The notes under the pieces were generated by a model. It was not told the DNA's origin, made no database searches, and saw only the letters and a program-made list of their open reading frames with translations. DNA of 40,432 nucleotides from Longilinea sp035560795 (GTDB lineage: Bacteria; Chloroflexota; Anaerolineae; Anaerolineales; Anaerolineaceae), in NCBI GenBank assembly GCA_035560795.1, contig DATMYV010000034.1, forward strand, positions 1 to 40,432, in the 5' to 3' direction. A program made the translations under genes and the position numbers. The first letter of the stretch is position 1; each line of letters begins with the position of its first letter. This document shows positions 33,064 through 40,432 of this stretch, in pieces.

Positions 33064-34407
33064 ATGAGCCTCTTCGATGGTAAGCGCCTTAACAACGAAA
33101 CCTTTAAACTCGATATCGAACGCATGCGCCGCGGTTGGTACACCGACAAGTACTTCACCAACATCGCCACCATGCTGACCGTACTGACGAAGCAGGGGTA
33201 CACCTACCAGGGCAAGGATCACCGCCTGCCGCCCGGCATCTCGCCCGATGGGATTGCCTGCGGCAATATCGAAGTGGAAATGCAGTGGTTCACCCGCCGC
33301 CCCAATACCACCATCGTGGTCGGGGTGGATAAAGCGCTCACCATGCTGCAGCACTGCACCGGCTACTGGGATGGCGATCAATTCATCAATACGGCCGATC
33401 ATTTGCAGGTCTGGGCCGTTCAGGACGGCTGTACCGTGACCTACGACGGCGATCCGCTGCACGTGAAACCGGTACTGCGCGTGCGCGGGCGCTACCGCGA
33501 TTTTGCCATCCTCGAAACGCCCACCCTGGGCATTCTCACCCGCTCCAGCCGGGTGGCCACCAACGTTTATGATACCTTTATCGCCGCGAAGGGTAAACCA
33601 ATGATGTTCTTCCCGGCGCGTTTTGACATCCACGAAGTGCAGGCAGCCGACGGTTATGCCTACCAGATCGCCGTGGAGCGTTACAACCTCGATTATGCCT
33701 CCACCCTGGGGCCGTTCGTCTCAACCGACGCGCAGGGCGACTGGTGGGGCGGCCTGGGCGGCGGTACGGTCTCGCACTCCGGCATTGCCAGCTTCCTGGG
33801 CGATTCGGCCGAAGCCATGCTGGCCTTCTCGCAGGTGCTGCCGACCAGCATTCCGCGCATTGCCCTGGTGGATTTTGCCAATGACACGGTTGGCACTTCG
33901 CTTCATCTGTGCCGGCTGATGTTCGAGCGTTACATCCAGTACCTGGAAGCCGGCGACAGGCAAACCGCCGAACGCTACCGCCTGTACGGCGTGCGACTCG
34001 ATACTAGCGCCTCGCTGCGCGATGAATCCATCCTTCCCCTGGGTGATCCTGCGCTCGACCTGGGCGTCAACCCGCGCCTGGTGTTTACGCTGCGCAAGGC
34101 GCTGGATGCCGCCGCTGAGACCTGGGACGTGCCTGAAAAGTGGCGCGAGGAAGCACGCGCCTTCTGCCGCGCGGTCAAGATCGTCGTATCCGGCGGCTTC
34201 AATGCCGAGAAGATCGCCCGCTTTGAAAAACTCAGCGTGCCGGTGGATATCTACGCGGTAGGCTCGTCGCTCTTTGACAACCACGGCGCCACCGTCACCG
34301 ACTTCACCGCCGACGTGGTGCGCGTCAAAGTGGCGGATAACTGGGTGGATCTGGCCAAGGTCGGCCGTCGCGCCGTGGACAACCCGGACCTCGAGCGCGT
34401 CTGGTAA
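33064..34407 (+). CDS. pncB: Nicotinate phosphoribosyltransferase
   Basis: A 447-residue enzyme of the nicotinate phosphoribosyltransferase family, which joins nicotinate and PRPP in NAD salvage. Recognisable parts are the N-terminal RRGWYTDKYF segment, the central SHSGIASFLGD and PRIALVDFANDT strands, and the C-terminal VGSSLFDNHGATVTDFTADVVRV, like the short NAPRTases of Thermoplasma and actinobacteria. The start at 33064 follows AGGAG; seven more codons upstream are open but lack a site. It has its own promoter and a 15-bp palindrome over the transcription start. A related family member with another base as substrate cannot be fully excluded. Confidence 0.85.
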   Translation: MSLFDGKRLNNETFKLDIERMRRGWYTDKYFTNIATMLTVLTKQGYTYQGKDHRLPPGISPDGIACGNIEVEMQWFTRRPNTTIVVGVDKALTMLQHCTGYWDGDQFINTADHLQVWAVQDGCTVTYDGDPLHVKPVLRVRGRYRDFAILETPTLGILTRSSRVATNVYDTFIAAKGKPMMFFPARFDIHEVQAADGYAYQIAVERYNLDYASTLGPFVSTDAQGDWWGGLGGGTVSHSGIASFLGDSAEAMLAFSQVLPTSIPRIALVDFANDTVGTSLHLCRLMFERYIQYLEAGDRQTAERYRLYGVRLDTSASLRDESILPLGDPALDLGVNPRLVFTLRKALDAAAETWDVPEKWREEARAFCRAVKIVVSGGFNAEKIARFEKLSVPVDIYAVGSSLFDNHGATVTDFTADVVRVKVADNWVDLAKVGRRAVDNPDLERVW

Positions 34408-34437
34408 TCCATCTCCAATCGTTAACAGCAAACAAAC

Positions 34438-34475
34438 ACCGCGGTCAGGCTGAAACCTTGACCGCGGTAATTTTT
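34438..34475 (+). terminator. Terminator between pncB and prmA
   Basis: ACCGCGGTCA pairs perfectly with TGACCGCGGT (34438-34447 and 34459-34468) and is followed by AATTTTT. It ends pncB on the plus strand and may act for the convergent heat-shock operon too. Confidence 0.88.
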
Positions 34476-34501
34476 CTCATCGTTGATTCCGTTAATCACT
34501 T

Positions 34502-35419
34502 TTACGGCTGTCGCAGCACAATAGCCACCCAGTCGTTCTGCTGCACGCGCTCGACAAACTCAAGCCCCATCGCCTTACCGGCTACTTCCACGCCGGGGGC
34601 CTGCTCGGCCAGGATGCCCGAAAGCACCAGCGTGCCGCTGGGTTCCACCAGCTCAGCCAGGCCGTCGTCGAACAACCGGATGATGACCGGTGCAAGAATG
34701 TTGGCCAGCACCACCGGCGCGCGCCTCAGGCTGAAATGTCCCTGGCGCAGTTCGCGTACTGAACCCACCCCGCACTCCAGGCGATCTACAACCTCATTGG
34801 CGGCGCCGTTCTCATAGGTGGCCTTGACGGATGCATTGTCGATATCCACGCCCACCGCCCGGCTGGCGCCCAGCTTGAGCGCGGCGATGGAAAGGATACC
34901 AGACCCGCAGCCTACGTCGATGACGGGCTTGCCGGGCAGCGTGTATTTTTCCACCATCGCCATGCATAACTGCGTGGTGGGGTGCGTGCCCGTGCCAAAC
35001 GCCATACTGGGATCAATGCGCACCGGGATGCGCGCCGGATCGTAATCCTCCACCCAGGCCGGTAGGATGAGCAGCCTTTCACCGATCGGGATGGGATGGT
35101 AATGCTTCTTCCACGATTCCATCCAGTTTTCATCGGCGATGCTGCGAAATTCGGGTTGGGGCAGCGGTTGGATGCGCCCGAGGTAGTACAGGGCTTCTTC
35201 CAGCCGCCGGCGGGTCTCTTCGATATGATCGTCGATAATCAGGTAGCCGTAGATTTTCATCGGCCCATACGGCGTGCCCTCATCTTCGGCATCGTTGTAC
35301 TGTACCGCCTGCTCCACCACCACGCCCTGCGAAACAAAACGGCCCAATACCTCCGAGACCGCCTCGGCCATTTCGCCGTCCACCGTCAAAGAAACTTCGA
35401 GCCAGCGTGCGTCAGGCAC
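34502..35419 (-). CDS. prmA: Ribosomal protein L11 methyltransferase
   Basis: A 305-residue PrmA, which trimethylates ribosomal protein L11. The N-terminal substrate-recognition domain (WLEVSLTVDGEMAEAVSEVL) is followed by the S-adenosylmethionine-binding fold: FGTGTHPTTQLC, DVGCGSGILSIAA near residue 170, and VLANILAPVI. The GTG start overlaps the dnaJ stop by 8 bp. PrmA at the end of a dnaJ operon is common in bacteria. Confidence 0.95.
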   Translation of the reverse strand: MPDARWLEVSLTVDGEMAEAVSEVLGRFVSQGVVVEQAVQYNDAEDEGTPYGPMKIYGYLIIDDHIEETRRRLEEALYYLGRIQPLPQPEFRSIADENWMESWKKHYHPIPIGERLLILPAWVEDYDPARIPVRIDPSMAFGTGTHPTTQLCMAMVEKYTLPGKPVIDVGCGSGILSIAALKLGASRAVGVDIDNASVKATYENGAANEVVDRLECGVGSVRELRQGHFSLRRAPVVLANILAPVIIRLFDDGLAELVEPSGTLVLSGILAEQAPGVEVAGKAMGLEFVERVQQNDWVAIVLRQP

Positions 35420-36524
35420 CCAGAACCTCCTTCAAGCGGTCAAAGAAACTTTTTTCCTTGGTGTGCACTTCGCTGCCGAGCGACTGAGCCAACTGCTCGA
35501 ACAATGCGCGCTGCTCCTGCGTCAAATGCAGGGGCACTTCAACATCCACCACCACCAGTTCGTCGCCGCGTGCCGAGCTGCGCACATGCGGCACGCCTTT
35601 GCCCTTCAGCGTAAAGATCTTGCCGGGTTGGGTACCGGCCGGGATGGATAATTTTGCCTTGCCTTCCAGCGTCGGCACTTCGATATCCGCGCCTAAGGCA
35701 GCCTGGGCAATGTTGATTCCCAGGTCCAGCACAATGTCATTTTGTCGGCGTTTGAAAAAGGCATGCGGTTTGACCTGGATCTCCAGGTACAGATTGCCGT
35801 TCGGTCCGCCATTGGCACCCGGCTGGCCTTCGCCTGCCAGGCGAATTTGCGTGCCCGTATCGACGCCGGCCGGGATCGGCACGGTCTTCTTGACGGTTTT
35901 GCGTTCCAGTCCCCGTCCGCGGCAGGTGTGGCAGGGCGTGCTGATCACTTCGCCGGAGCCGTTGCAGGTCGGGCAGGTAGTTACCTGCACCATTGAACCT
36001 AAAAAGGTCTGGCGCACTTGGCGGACTTCGCCTTTGCCGCCGCAGGTGGTGCAGCGCGCCCGGTTGGTACCGGGTTCAGCGCCGCTGCCGTGGCAGGTGG
36101 AGCACACCTCGTCGCGGTTAATTTCCACCTCTTTTTCCACACCGAAGACAGCTTCTTCAAAGGCCAGCGAGACGGAATAGGAGAGGTCGGTGCCGCGCCG
36201 GGGGGCATTGCGCCGCTGGCTGGAACCGCCGCCAAAGCCGAAAAATTCCTGGAAGATGTCTGAAAAATCAACCGTGCTAAAGTCGGGCGCTCCGCCCATG
36301 CCATCCAGGCCGGCCTGACCGTAACGGTCGTAGGCAGCGCGCTTGTCGTTATCCGACAATACCACGTACGCTTCGTTGATCTCTTTAAAGCGTTCCTCGG
36401 CATCCGGTGCCTTGTTCACATCCGGGTGATACTGGCGCGCCAAATTGCGGAAGGCAGATTTAATCTCGTCCGCCGAGGCATTCCGGTTTATGCCCAATAC
36501 TTCGTAATAATCGCGCGAAGCCAT
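35412..36524 (-). CDS. dnaJ: Chaperone protein DnaJ
   Basis: A 370-residue full-length DnaJ. The J domain carries HPD at residues 33-35, followed by a Gly/Phe segment (FFGFGGGSS), four CxxCxGxG-type zinc repeats (CSTCHGSG, CTTCGGKG, CPTCNGSG, CHTCRGRG), and the C-terminal substrate domain. It stimulates DnaK ATPase and delivers unfolded clients. It lies 109 bp downstream of dnaK; a stable inverted repeat lies in that gap. Confidence 0.97.
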   Translation of the reverse strand: MASRDYYEVLGINRNASADEIKSAFRNLARQYHPDVNKAPDAEERFKEINEAYVVLSDNDKRAAYDRYGQAGLDGMGGAPDFSTVDFSDIFQEFFGFGGGSSQRRNAPRRGTDLSYSVSLAFEEAVFGVEKEVEINRDEVCSTCHGSGAEPGTNRARCTTCGGKGEVRQVRQTFLGSMVQVTTCPTCNGSGEVISTPCHTCRGRGLERKTVKKTVPIPAGVDTGTQIRLAGEGQPGANGGPNGNLYLEIQVKPHAFFKRRQNDIVLDLGINIAQAALGADIEVPTLEGKAKLSIPAGTQPGKIFTLKGKGVPHVRSSARGDELVVVDVEVPLHLTQEQRALFEQLAQSLGSEVHTKEKSFFDRLKEVLGA

Positions 36525-36560
36525 GCGTTCTAATTATCCAATCGTTGTTTTAATCACCAT

Positions 36561-36601
36561 CCCCTTCTCCCTGATGAATAAATCATTCTTGGGAGAAGGG
36601 G
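36561..36601 (-). repeat. 11-bp perfect inverted repeat between dnaK and dnaJ
   Basis: CCCCTTCTCCC (36561-36571) and GGGAGAAGGGG (36591-36601) enclose 19 nt with a further inner TGAT/ATCA stem. There is no T-tract on the coding side, so it is more likely an RNA-processing or attenuation element than a full terminator. Confidence 0.65.
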
Positions 36602-36633
36602 GTAATTTCGTTTCGCTTTACAAAGTGTTCAGG

Positions 36634-38547
36634 TTAAACGCTTTTGAACTCGCCATCGACCACGTCGTCGCCAGATTTGCCTGGCTCGCCTCCCTGCGGA
36701 CCGGCATCCGGACCGGCTTGCGGTCCAGCTGCACCGGCATCGCCCGGCTGCTGGTACATGCCAGCGCCAATCTTTTGAATCAATTGGCCCAGGTCTTCGG
36801 TCTCGCGTTTGATCGCTTCGGGATCCTCGCTGGCCATAATGCCCTTTACCGTGGTAACTTTTTCTTCGATCTGGGATTTCAAAGCCGGATCCACCTTGTC
36901 GCCGTAATCGCGCAATGCCTTTTCAGCGGCATAGACCGAGTTATCGGCATAATTGCGCACTTCCACCAGTTCTTTATGCTTGCGGTCGTCTTCGGCATGC
37001 ACCTCGGCTTCCTTGCGCATCTTTTCAACTTCCGTCTCAGAGAGGCCGGAGGAGGCCGTGATGGTGATGTGCTGGCTGCGTCCGGTGGCTTTATCCGAAG
37101 CCGTCACCTTGAGAATGCCATTGGCATCCAGGTCGAAGGTTACTTCAATTTGCGGCATGCCGCGCGGCGCCGGCGGAATGCCATCCAGCACGAACTTGCC
37201 CAGCGACTTGTTGTCCGCGGCCATCGGGCGTTCGCCCTGCAGCACGTGGATTTCAACGGAGGTCTGTGAATCAGAGGCAGTCGAGAAAATCTGGCTCTTG
37301 CGGGTGGGAATGGTGGTGTTGCGTTCAATCAAGGGGGTCGCCACGCCGCCCATGGTCTCGACAGAGAGGGTGAGCGGAGTCACGTCGAGCAGCAGGATAT
37401 CTTTCACCTCGCCGCCCAGCACGGCTGCCTGAATGGCCGCACCGACTGCCACTACTTCATCCGGGTTGACGCCCTTGTGCGGATCGCGGCCAAACTCGCG
37501 CCGCACCGCATCCTGTACAGCCGGCATACGGGTCATGCCGCCCACCAACACCACCTCATTGATGTCGGTGGTGCGCAGGCCGGCGTCTGAAAGCGCGCGG
37601 CGGACTGGATCGAGCGAGCGCTGCACTAAATCGGCGGTGAGTTGCTCGAGTTTGGCGCGCGTCACGGTCTTGACAAGGTGCTTGGGACCGGTCGCGTCAG
37701 CGGTGATGTAGGGCAGGTTGATTTCAGTCTGCAGCGTCGAGGAAAGTTCGATCTTGGCCTTTTCAGCGGCTTCGCGCAGGCGCTGCAGCGATTGCCGGTC
37801 GTTGCGCAGATCGATGCTGGTTTCCTTTTTGAACTCATCGATCAAATAATCCATCAGGCGGATATCAAAATCGTCGCCGCCCAGGAAGGTATCGCCGCTG
37901 GTGGATTTCACCTGGAAAACGCCGTCGCCAACGTCCAGGATGGAAATATCGAAAGTGCCGCCGCCCAGGTCGTATACGGCGATGACTTCATTTTTCTTTT
38001 TGTCGAGGCCGTAAGCCAGCGATGATGCGGTTGGTTCGTTGATGATGCGCAGCACTTCCAAACCAGCAATCTTGCCGGCATCCTTGGTGGCATTGCGCTG
38101 TGCGTCGTTGAAATAGGCCGGTACGGTGATGACTGCCTGGGTAACGGGTTCGCCCAGGTAAGCCTCGGCATCAGCTTTCAACTTGGCCAACACCATGGCT
38201 GAGACTTCCGGAGGTGAATACTCCTTGCCGTCAAGCACGACGCGAACATCGCCATTTGGCGCTTTGGTTACCTTATACGGCATGCGGCTGATGGTACGCT
38301 GCACTTCGGGATCGTCGAACTTGCGCCCCATGAAACGCTTGATCGAGAAAACTGTATTTTCCGAATTGGTGATAGCCTGGTTGCGCGCAGAGCGTCCGAC
38401 CAGACGTTCGTGATTCTTGTTGACCGCCACTACCGAGGGTACCAGCCGTTCACCTTCAGCGGAAGGGATGACGGTCGGCTCGCCGCCTACCATGACGGCT
38501 ACGACGGAGTTAGTGGTTCCCAGATCGATACCTACGATTTTTGACAT
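36634..38547 (-). CDS. dnaK: Chaperone protein DnaK (Hsp70)
   Basis: A 637-residue Hsp70. The ATPase domain has GIDLGTTNSVVAVM, YDLGGGTFDISILD and VLVGGMTRMPAVQ; the substrate domain has LLLDVTPLTLSVET, and the C-terminal lid ends in DDVVDGEF. I place the start at the ATG at 38547, which follows AGGAGGAAT; eight upstream in-frame codons from 38571 fall within the grpE stop region. It works with DnaJ and GrpE in folding and stress recovery. Confidence 0.98.
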   Translation of the reverse strand: MSKIVGIDLGTTNSVVAVMVGGEPTVIPSAEGERLVPSVVAVNKNHERLVGRSARNQAITNSENTVFSIKRFMGRKFDDPEVQRTISRMPYKVTKAPNGDVRVVLDGKEYSPPEVSAMVLAKLKADAEAYLGEPVTQAVITVPAYFNDAQRNATKDAGKIAGLEVLRIINEPTASSLAYGLDKKKNEVIAVYDLGGGTFDISILDVGDGVFQVKSTSGDTFLGGDDFDIRLMDYLIDEFKKETSIDLRNDRQSLQRLREAAEKAKIELSSTLQTEINLPYITADATGPKHLVKTVTRAKLEQLTADLVQRSLDPVRRALSDAGLRTTDINEVVLVGGMTRMPAVQDAVRREFGRDPHKGVNPDEVVAVGAAIQAAVLGGEVKDILLLDVTPLTLSVETMGGVATPLIERNTTIPTRKSQIFSTASDSQTSVEIHVLQGERPMAADNKSLGKFVLDGIPPAPRGMPQIEVTFDLDANGILKVTASDKATGRSQHITITASSGLSETEVEKMRKEAEVHAEDDRKHKELVEVRNYADNSVYAAEKALRDYGDKVDPALKSQIEEKVTTVKGIMASEDPEAIKRETEDLGQLIQKIGAGMYQQPGDAGAAGPQAGPDAGPQGGEPGKSGDDVVDGEFKSV

Positions 38548-38560
38548 TGTTTTATTCCTC

Positions 38561-39178
38561 CTAGCGGGCAACTCTCACCTGGGCCGGGCGCAGGACGCGG
38601 TCGGCGATGGTGTAACCTTGACGAATGACTTCGATAATATCATCACACTCGTGATTCGGACTCTCTTCATACGTGATGGCTTCATGCCGGGTCGGATCAA
38701 ATTTCTCATTCTCGGCCGGGATGCGCTGGACTCCCTCGGCCTCGAGGATGCTGATCAATTTACGGTAAACCAGCTCGATTCCATCCGCCCAGGCGGCATT
38801 GTCGCCTTCAGTCGGGCGCACTTTCATCGCCCGCTCGAGATCATCCAGCACCACCAGGTATTTCTTCAGGATTTCACCGGAGATGTTTTCTTTGAGGGTT
38901 GACTGCTCGCGTTCGATGCGCTTGCGATAGTTCATGAAATCAGCGCGTTCGCGCAGCCAGCCGTCCATATTTTCCTTTGCCTTTTGCTGCGCATCATCCA
39001 GGTCAGCACGCAACATGGCATTTTCAGCGATAAACTGTTCTTCAACTGCTGTGTTTAGTTCCGTTGGCAATTTTTCACCCTGTTTTTCAATGGGGGTCGT
39101 CGGTATTTCTTCCGCTGCCGGTTTGGCCCCCAATGGGCCAGTAGCGGTTTTGCCGTGCTTCTTTTTTCCATCTTCCAT
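38561..39178 (-). CDS. grpE: Nucleotide exchange factor GrpE
   Basis: A 205-residue GrpE with an acidic/polar N-terminal tail, a long coiled-coil helix (ENAMLRADLDDAQQKAKENM, then MNYRKRIEREQ) and a C-terminal beta domain (EGVQRIPAENEKFDPTRHEA, VLRPAQVRVAR). It releases ADP from DnaK. The ATG at 39178 shares its A with the hrcA TGA (TGATG), and GGAGGTG lies just upstream, inside the end of hrcA; a TTG one codon earlier is a less likely start. Confidence 0.96.
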   Translation of the reverse strand: MEDGKKKHGKTATGPLGAKPAAEEIPTTPIEKQGEKLPTELNTAVEEQFIAENAMLRADLDDAQQKAKENMDGWLRERADFMNYRKRIEREQSTLKENISGEILKKYLVVLDDLERAMKVRPTEGDNAAWADGIELVYRKLISILEAEGVQRIPAENEKFDPTRHEAITYEESPNHECDDIIEVIRQGYTIADRVLRPAQVRVAR

Positions 39179-40248
39179 CAATTCACCTCCCCTGAATTGT
39201 TCGTAAGTTCTTCTTCCATCGTTTCAGAGACCAGATCGCTAAGCAATCCGGAGAGAAATCTAACCACCGAGATCGTCCGACCGTAAGGCATGCGCATCGG
39301 ACCTAACACACCCAAAGTCCCGGTAGCCAGACCAGGTGTGCCGTAGCGCGCTAGGACGATTGAGCACTGGCGCAGTTCATCCCACGACGTGCCTTCGCCG
39401 CCGATGAGAACCTGCACGCCATTCATTGCATTGGTCGATAGCACAGTTCGTGCCAACAATTCCTGCAGCATCGAGCGTTCTTCCAGCAGACGGATTGCCC
39501 GGCGCGCATCGTCGGACCCGGAAAACTCGGGTTCGGCCAGCACATTGGTCAGACCATCCAGGAAGATCTCGCCGGAGACGGTGGCATCCATATCGTTCAG
39601 CTCTTCGACAACCCAATCGGTCAACTCGGCTTCCAGAGCGGGAAGTTGCGAGGAGAGCGCCTGCAGACTGCCGGCATCCTGTCCTTGAAAAAGGCGTTTC
39701 AGGTGATCCGCTGAAGCGGAAAGCTGTTCCTGGGTCACTGATTCGGTAAGCGTGATCAGCCGTTGGCGGACTTCGCCGCCCACCATAACCAGCACCAGCA
39801 GCACCTGCTTACCGCGGGTGGAAATCAATTCGAGGTGTTTTAGAACCGCGCGGGCGGGATGAGGGGCTGTGACCAGCGAAGCGCCGTGCGATTGGTACGC
39901 CAGCACCGAAGCAGCCAGGCGCATCCATTGGTCCACGTCGTTGCGGCTCTGATAGAACTGGTGGCTGATGGTACGGCGGGTGTTATCCGGCAGGTTGGTT
40001 TCTTGCAGCAAGCGGCCGACAAAATAACGGTAACCCTCTTCAGTAGGTAAACGGCCCGCCGAGGTGTGCGGTTGGCGCAAATAGCCCATTTCCGTCAGCG
40101 CTGAAAGTTCGTTACGCACGGTCGCCGAGCTCATATCGAGGTGATAACGCTCAACCAGGTGCATTGAACTGACAGGCGCCGCGGTACGCACGTACTCGTG
40201 GATCGCCACCGAGAGGATTAACTTTTGCCGTTCGCTTAATTCTTCCAT
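39178..40248 (-). CDS. hrcA: Heat-inducible transcription repressor HrcA
   Basis: A 356-residue HrcA. The N-terminal winged helix (SERQKLILSVAIHEYVRTAA, then SSATVRNELSALTEMGYL) binds CIRCE; the rest is the GAF-like dimerisation domain, ending in GPMRMPYGRTISVVRFLS. It represses its own operon and needs GroEL to stay active in characterised species. It is the first gene of hrcA-grpE-dnaK-dnaJ-prmA. Confidence 0.97.
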   Translation of the reverse strand: MEELSERQKLILSVAIHEYVRTAAPVSSMHLVERYHLDMSSATVRNELSALTEMGYLRQPHTSAGRLPTEEGYRYFVGRLLQETNLPDNTRRTISHQFYQSRNDVDQWMRLAASVLAYQSHGASLVTAPHPARAVLKHLELISTRGKQVLLVLVMVGGEVRQRLITLTESVTQEQLSASADHLKRLFQGQDAGSLQALSSQLPALEAELTDWVVEELNDMDATVSGEIFLDGLTNVLAEPEFSGSDDARRAIRLLEERSMLQELLARTVLSTNAMNGVQVLIGGEGTSWDELRQCSIVLARYGTPGLATGTLGVLGPMRMPYGRTISVVRFLSGLLSDLVSETMEEELTNNSGEVN

Positions 40249-40259
40249 TTTGACTCAGT

Positions 40260-40286
40260 TTAGCACTCTAAGCCTTCGAGTGCTAA
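40260..40286 (-). promoter_or_regulatory. CIRCE element, HrcA operator
   Basis: TTAGCACTC, nine bases, GAGTGCTAA: an exact match to the CIRCE consensus, 11 bp before the hrcA start and just downstream of the -10 box. HrcA binding here would repress the whole operon. Confidence 0.98.
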
Positions 40287-40299
40287 CAATACGGTATTG

Positions 40300-40328
40300 A
40301 TGATACCATGCCGGAAAATGAGCGTCAA
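40300..40328 (-). promoter_or_regulatory. Promoter of the hrcA operon
   Basis: On the minus strand TTGACG (40323-40328) and TATCAT (40300-40305) are separated by the optimal 17 bp. The CIRCE element would overlap or directly follow the transcription start. The last 104 bases of the window show no other feature. Confidence 0.9.
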
Positions 40329-40432
40329 GCGCGCATTTATGGTTCTGATAAAGAATTAACACTTTCGATAAATAAATAAACCAAAATCGCAGATTGGCAA
40401 AAAAACTTGATATGTTTTGTCCTATTTAATGA

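Noticed and set aside
36523..37269. Long plus-strand open frames opposite dnaK, dnaJ and prmA.
   Set aside because: They are antisense shadows of conserved GC-rich genes with no recognisable product.

Overview
The window reads as chromosomal DNA of an anaerobic Chloroflexota bacterium, probably of the Anaerolineae. This is an inference from the gene set: a CIRCE-controlled hrcA-grpE-dnaK-dnaJ-prmA operon, a tungsten aldehyde oxidoreductase cassette, sugar ABC transporters with large DUF5696/Yip1-type accessory proteins, and remnants of RHS and MalT-like genes. No rRNA or other species-level marker is present.

Region 1 (1-23649, + strand) is a long carbohydrate-utilisation operon behind a perfect LacI-type operator (31-44). 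It encodes a GH94 phosphorylase, a lipoprotein sugar-binding protein, a second giant binding protein fused to carbohydrate-binding-like modules, two complete ABC permease pairs, an NHL/TPR/Yip1 membrane protein, a secreted DUF5696-type protein, an exported GH144 lipoprotein, a LacI regulator, a second GH144 with no signal peptide, a GH35 enzyme, a GH3 glucosidase and a cupin. Most junctions overlap or are separated by under 30 bp. GH144, GH94, GH3 and GH35 together point to a beta-1,2-glucan (sophoro-oligosaccharide) pathway: cleavage outside by the lipoprotein GH144, import by ABC permeases, then trimming by cytosolic GH144, GH35 and GH3 and phosphorolysis by GH94. No ABC ATPase is encoded here, so a shared MsmK/UgpC-type ATPase must be supplied from elsewhere.

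Region 2 (23650-24644) has no intact gene. It carries decayed fragments of an RHS-repeat gene (- strand) and a MalT-like ATP-dependent LuxR regulator (+ strand), plus short hairpins.

Region 3 (24645-32277, + strand) holds a soluble NarX/LiaS-type histidine kinase and its NarL-type response regulator, a short-chain dehydrogenase, a small helical protein, then a tungsten-cofactor cassette: an AOR-family oxidoreductase with a CxxCxxxH variant of the usual iron-sulfur motif, a radical SAM/SPASM maturase and a MoaD/ThiS-like protein, ended by a strong terminator. Several palindromes and hairpins lie in the gaps.

Region 4 (32321-40432) is housekeeping: an initiator tRNA-Met (- strand) with promoter and terminator, a DUF2905 membrane protein (- strand), a nicotinate phosphoribosyltransferase (+ strand) with a palindrome immediately after its -10 box, and, convergent to it, prmA, dnaJ, dnaK, grpE and hrcA (all - strand), transcribed from a near-consensus promoter carrying a perfect CIRCE element.
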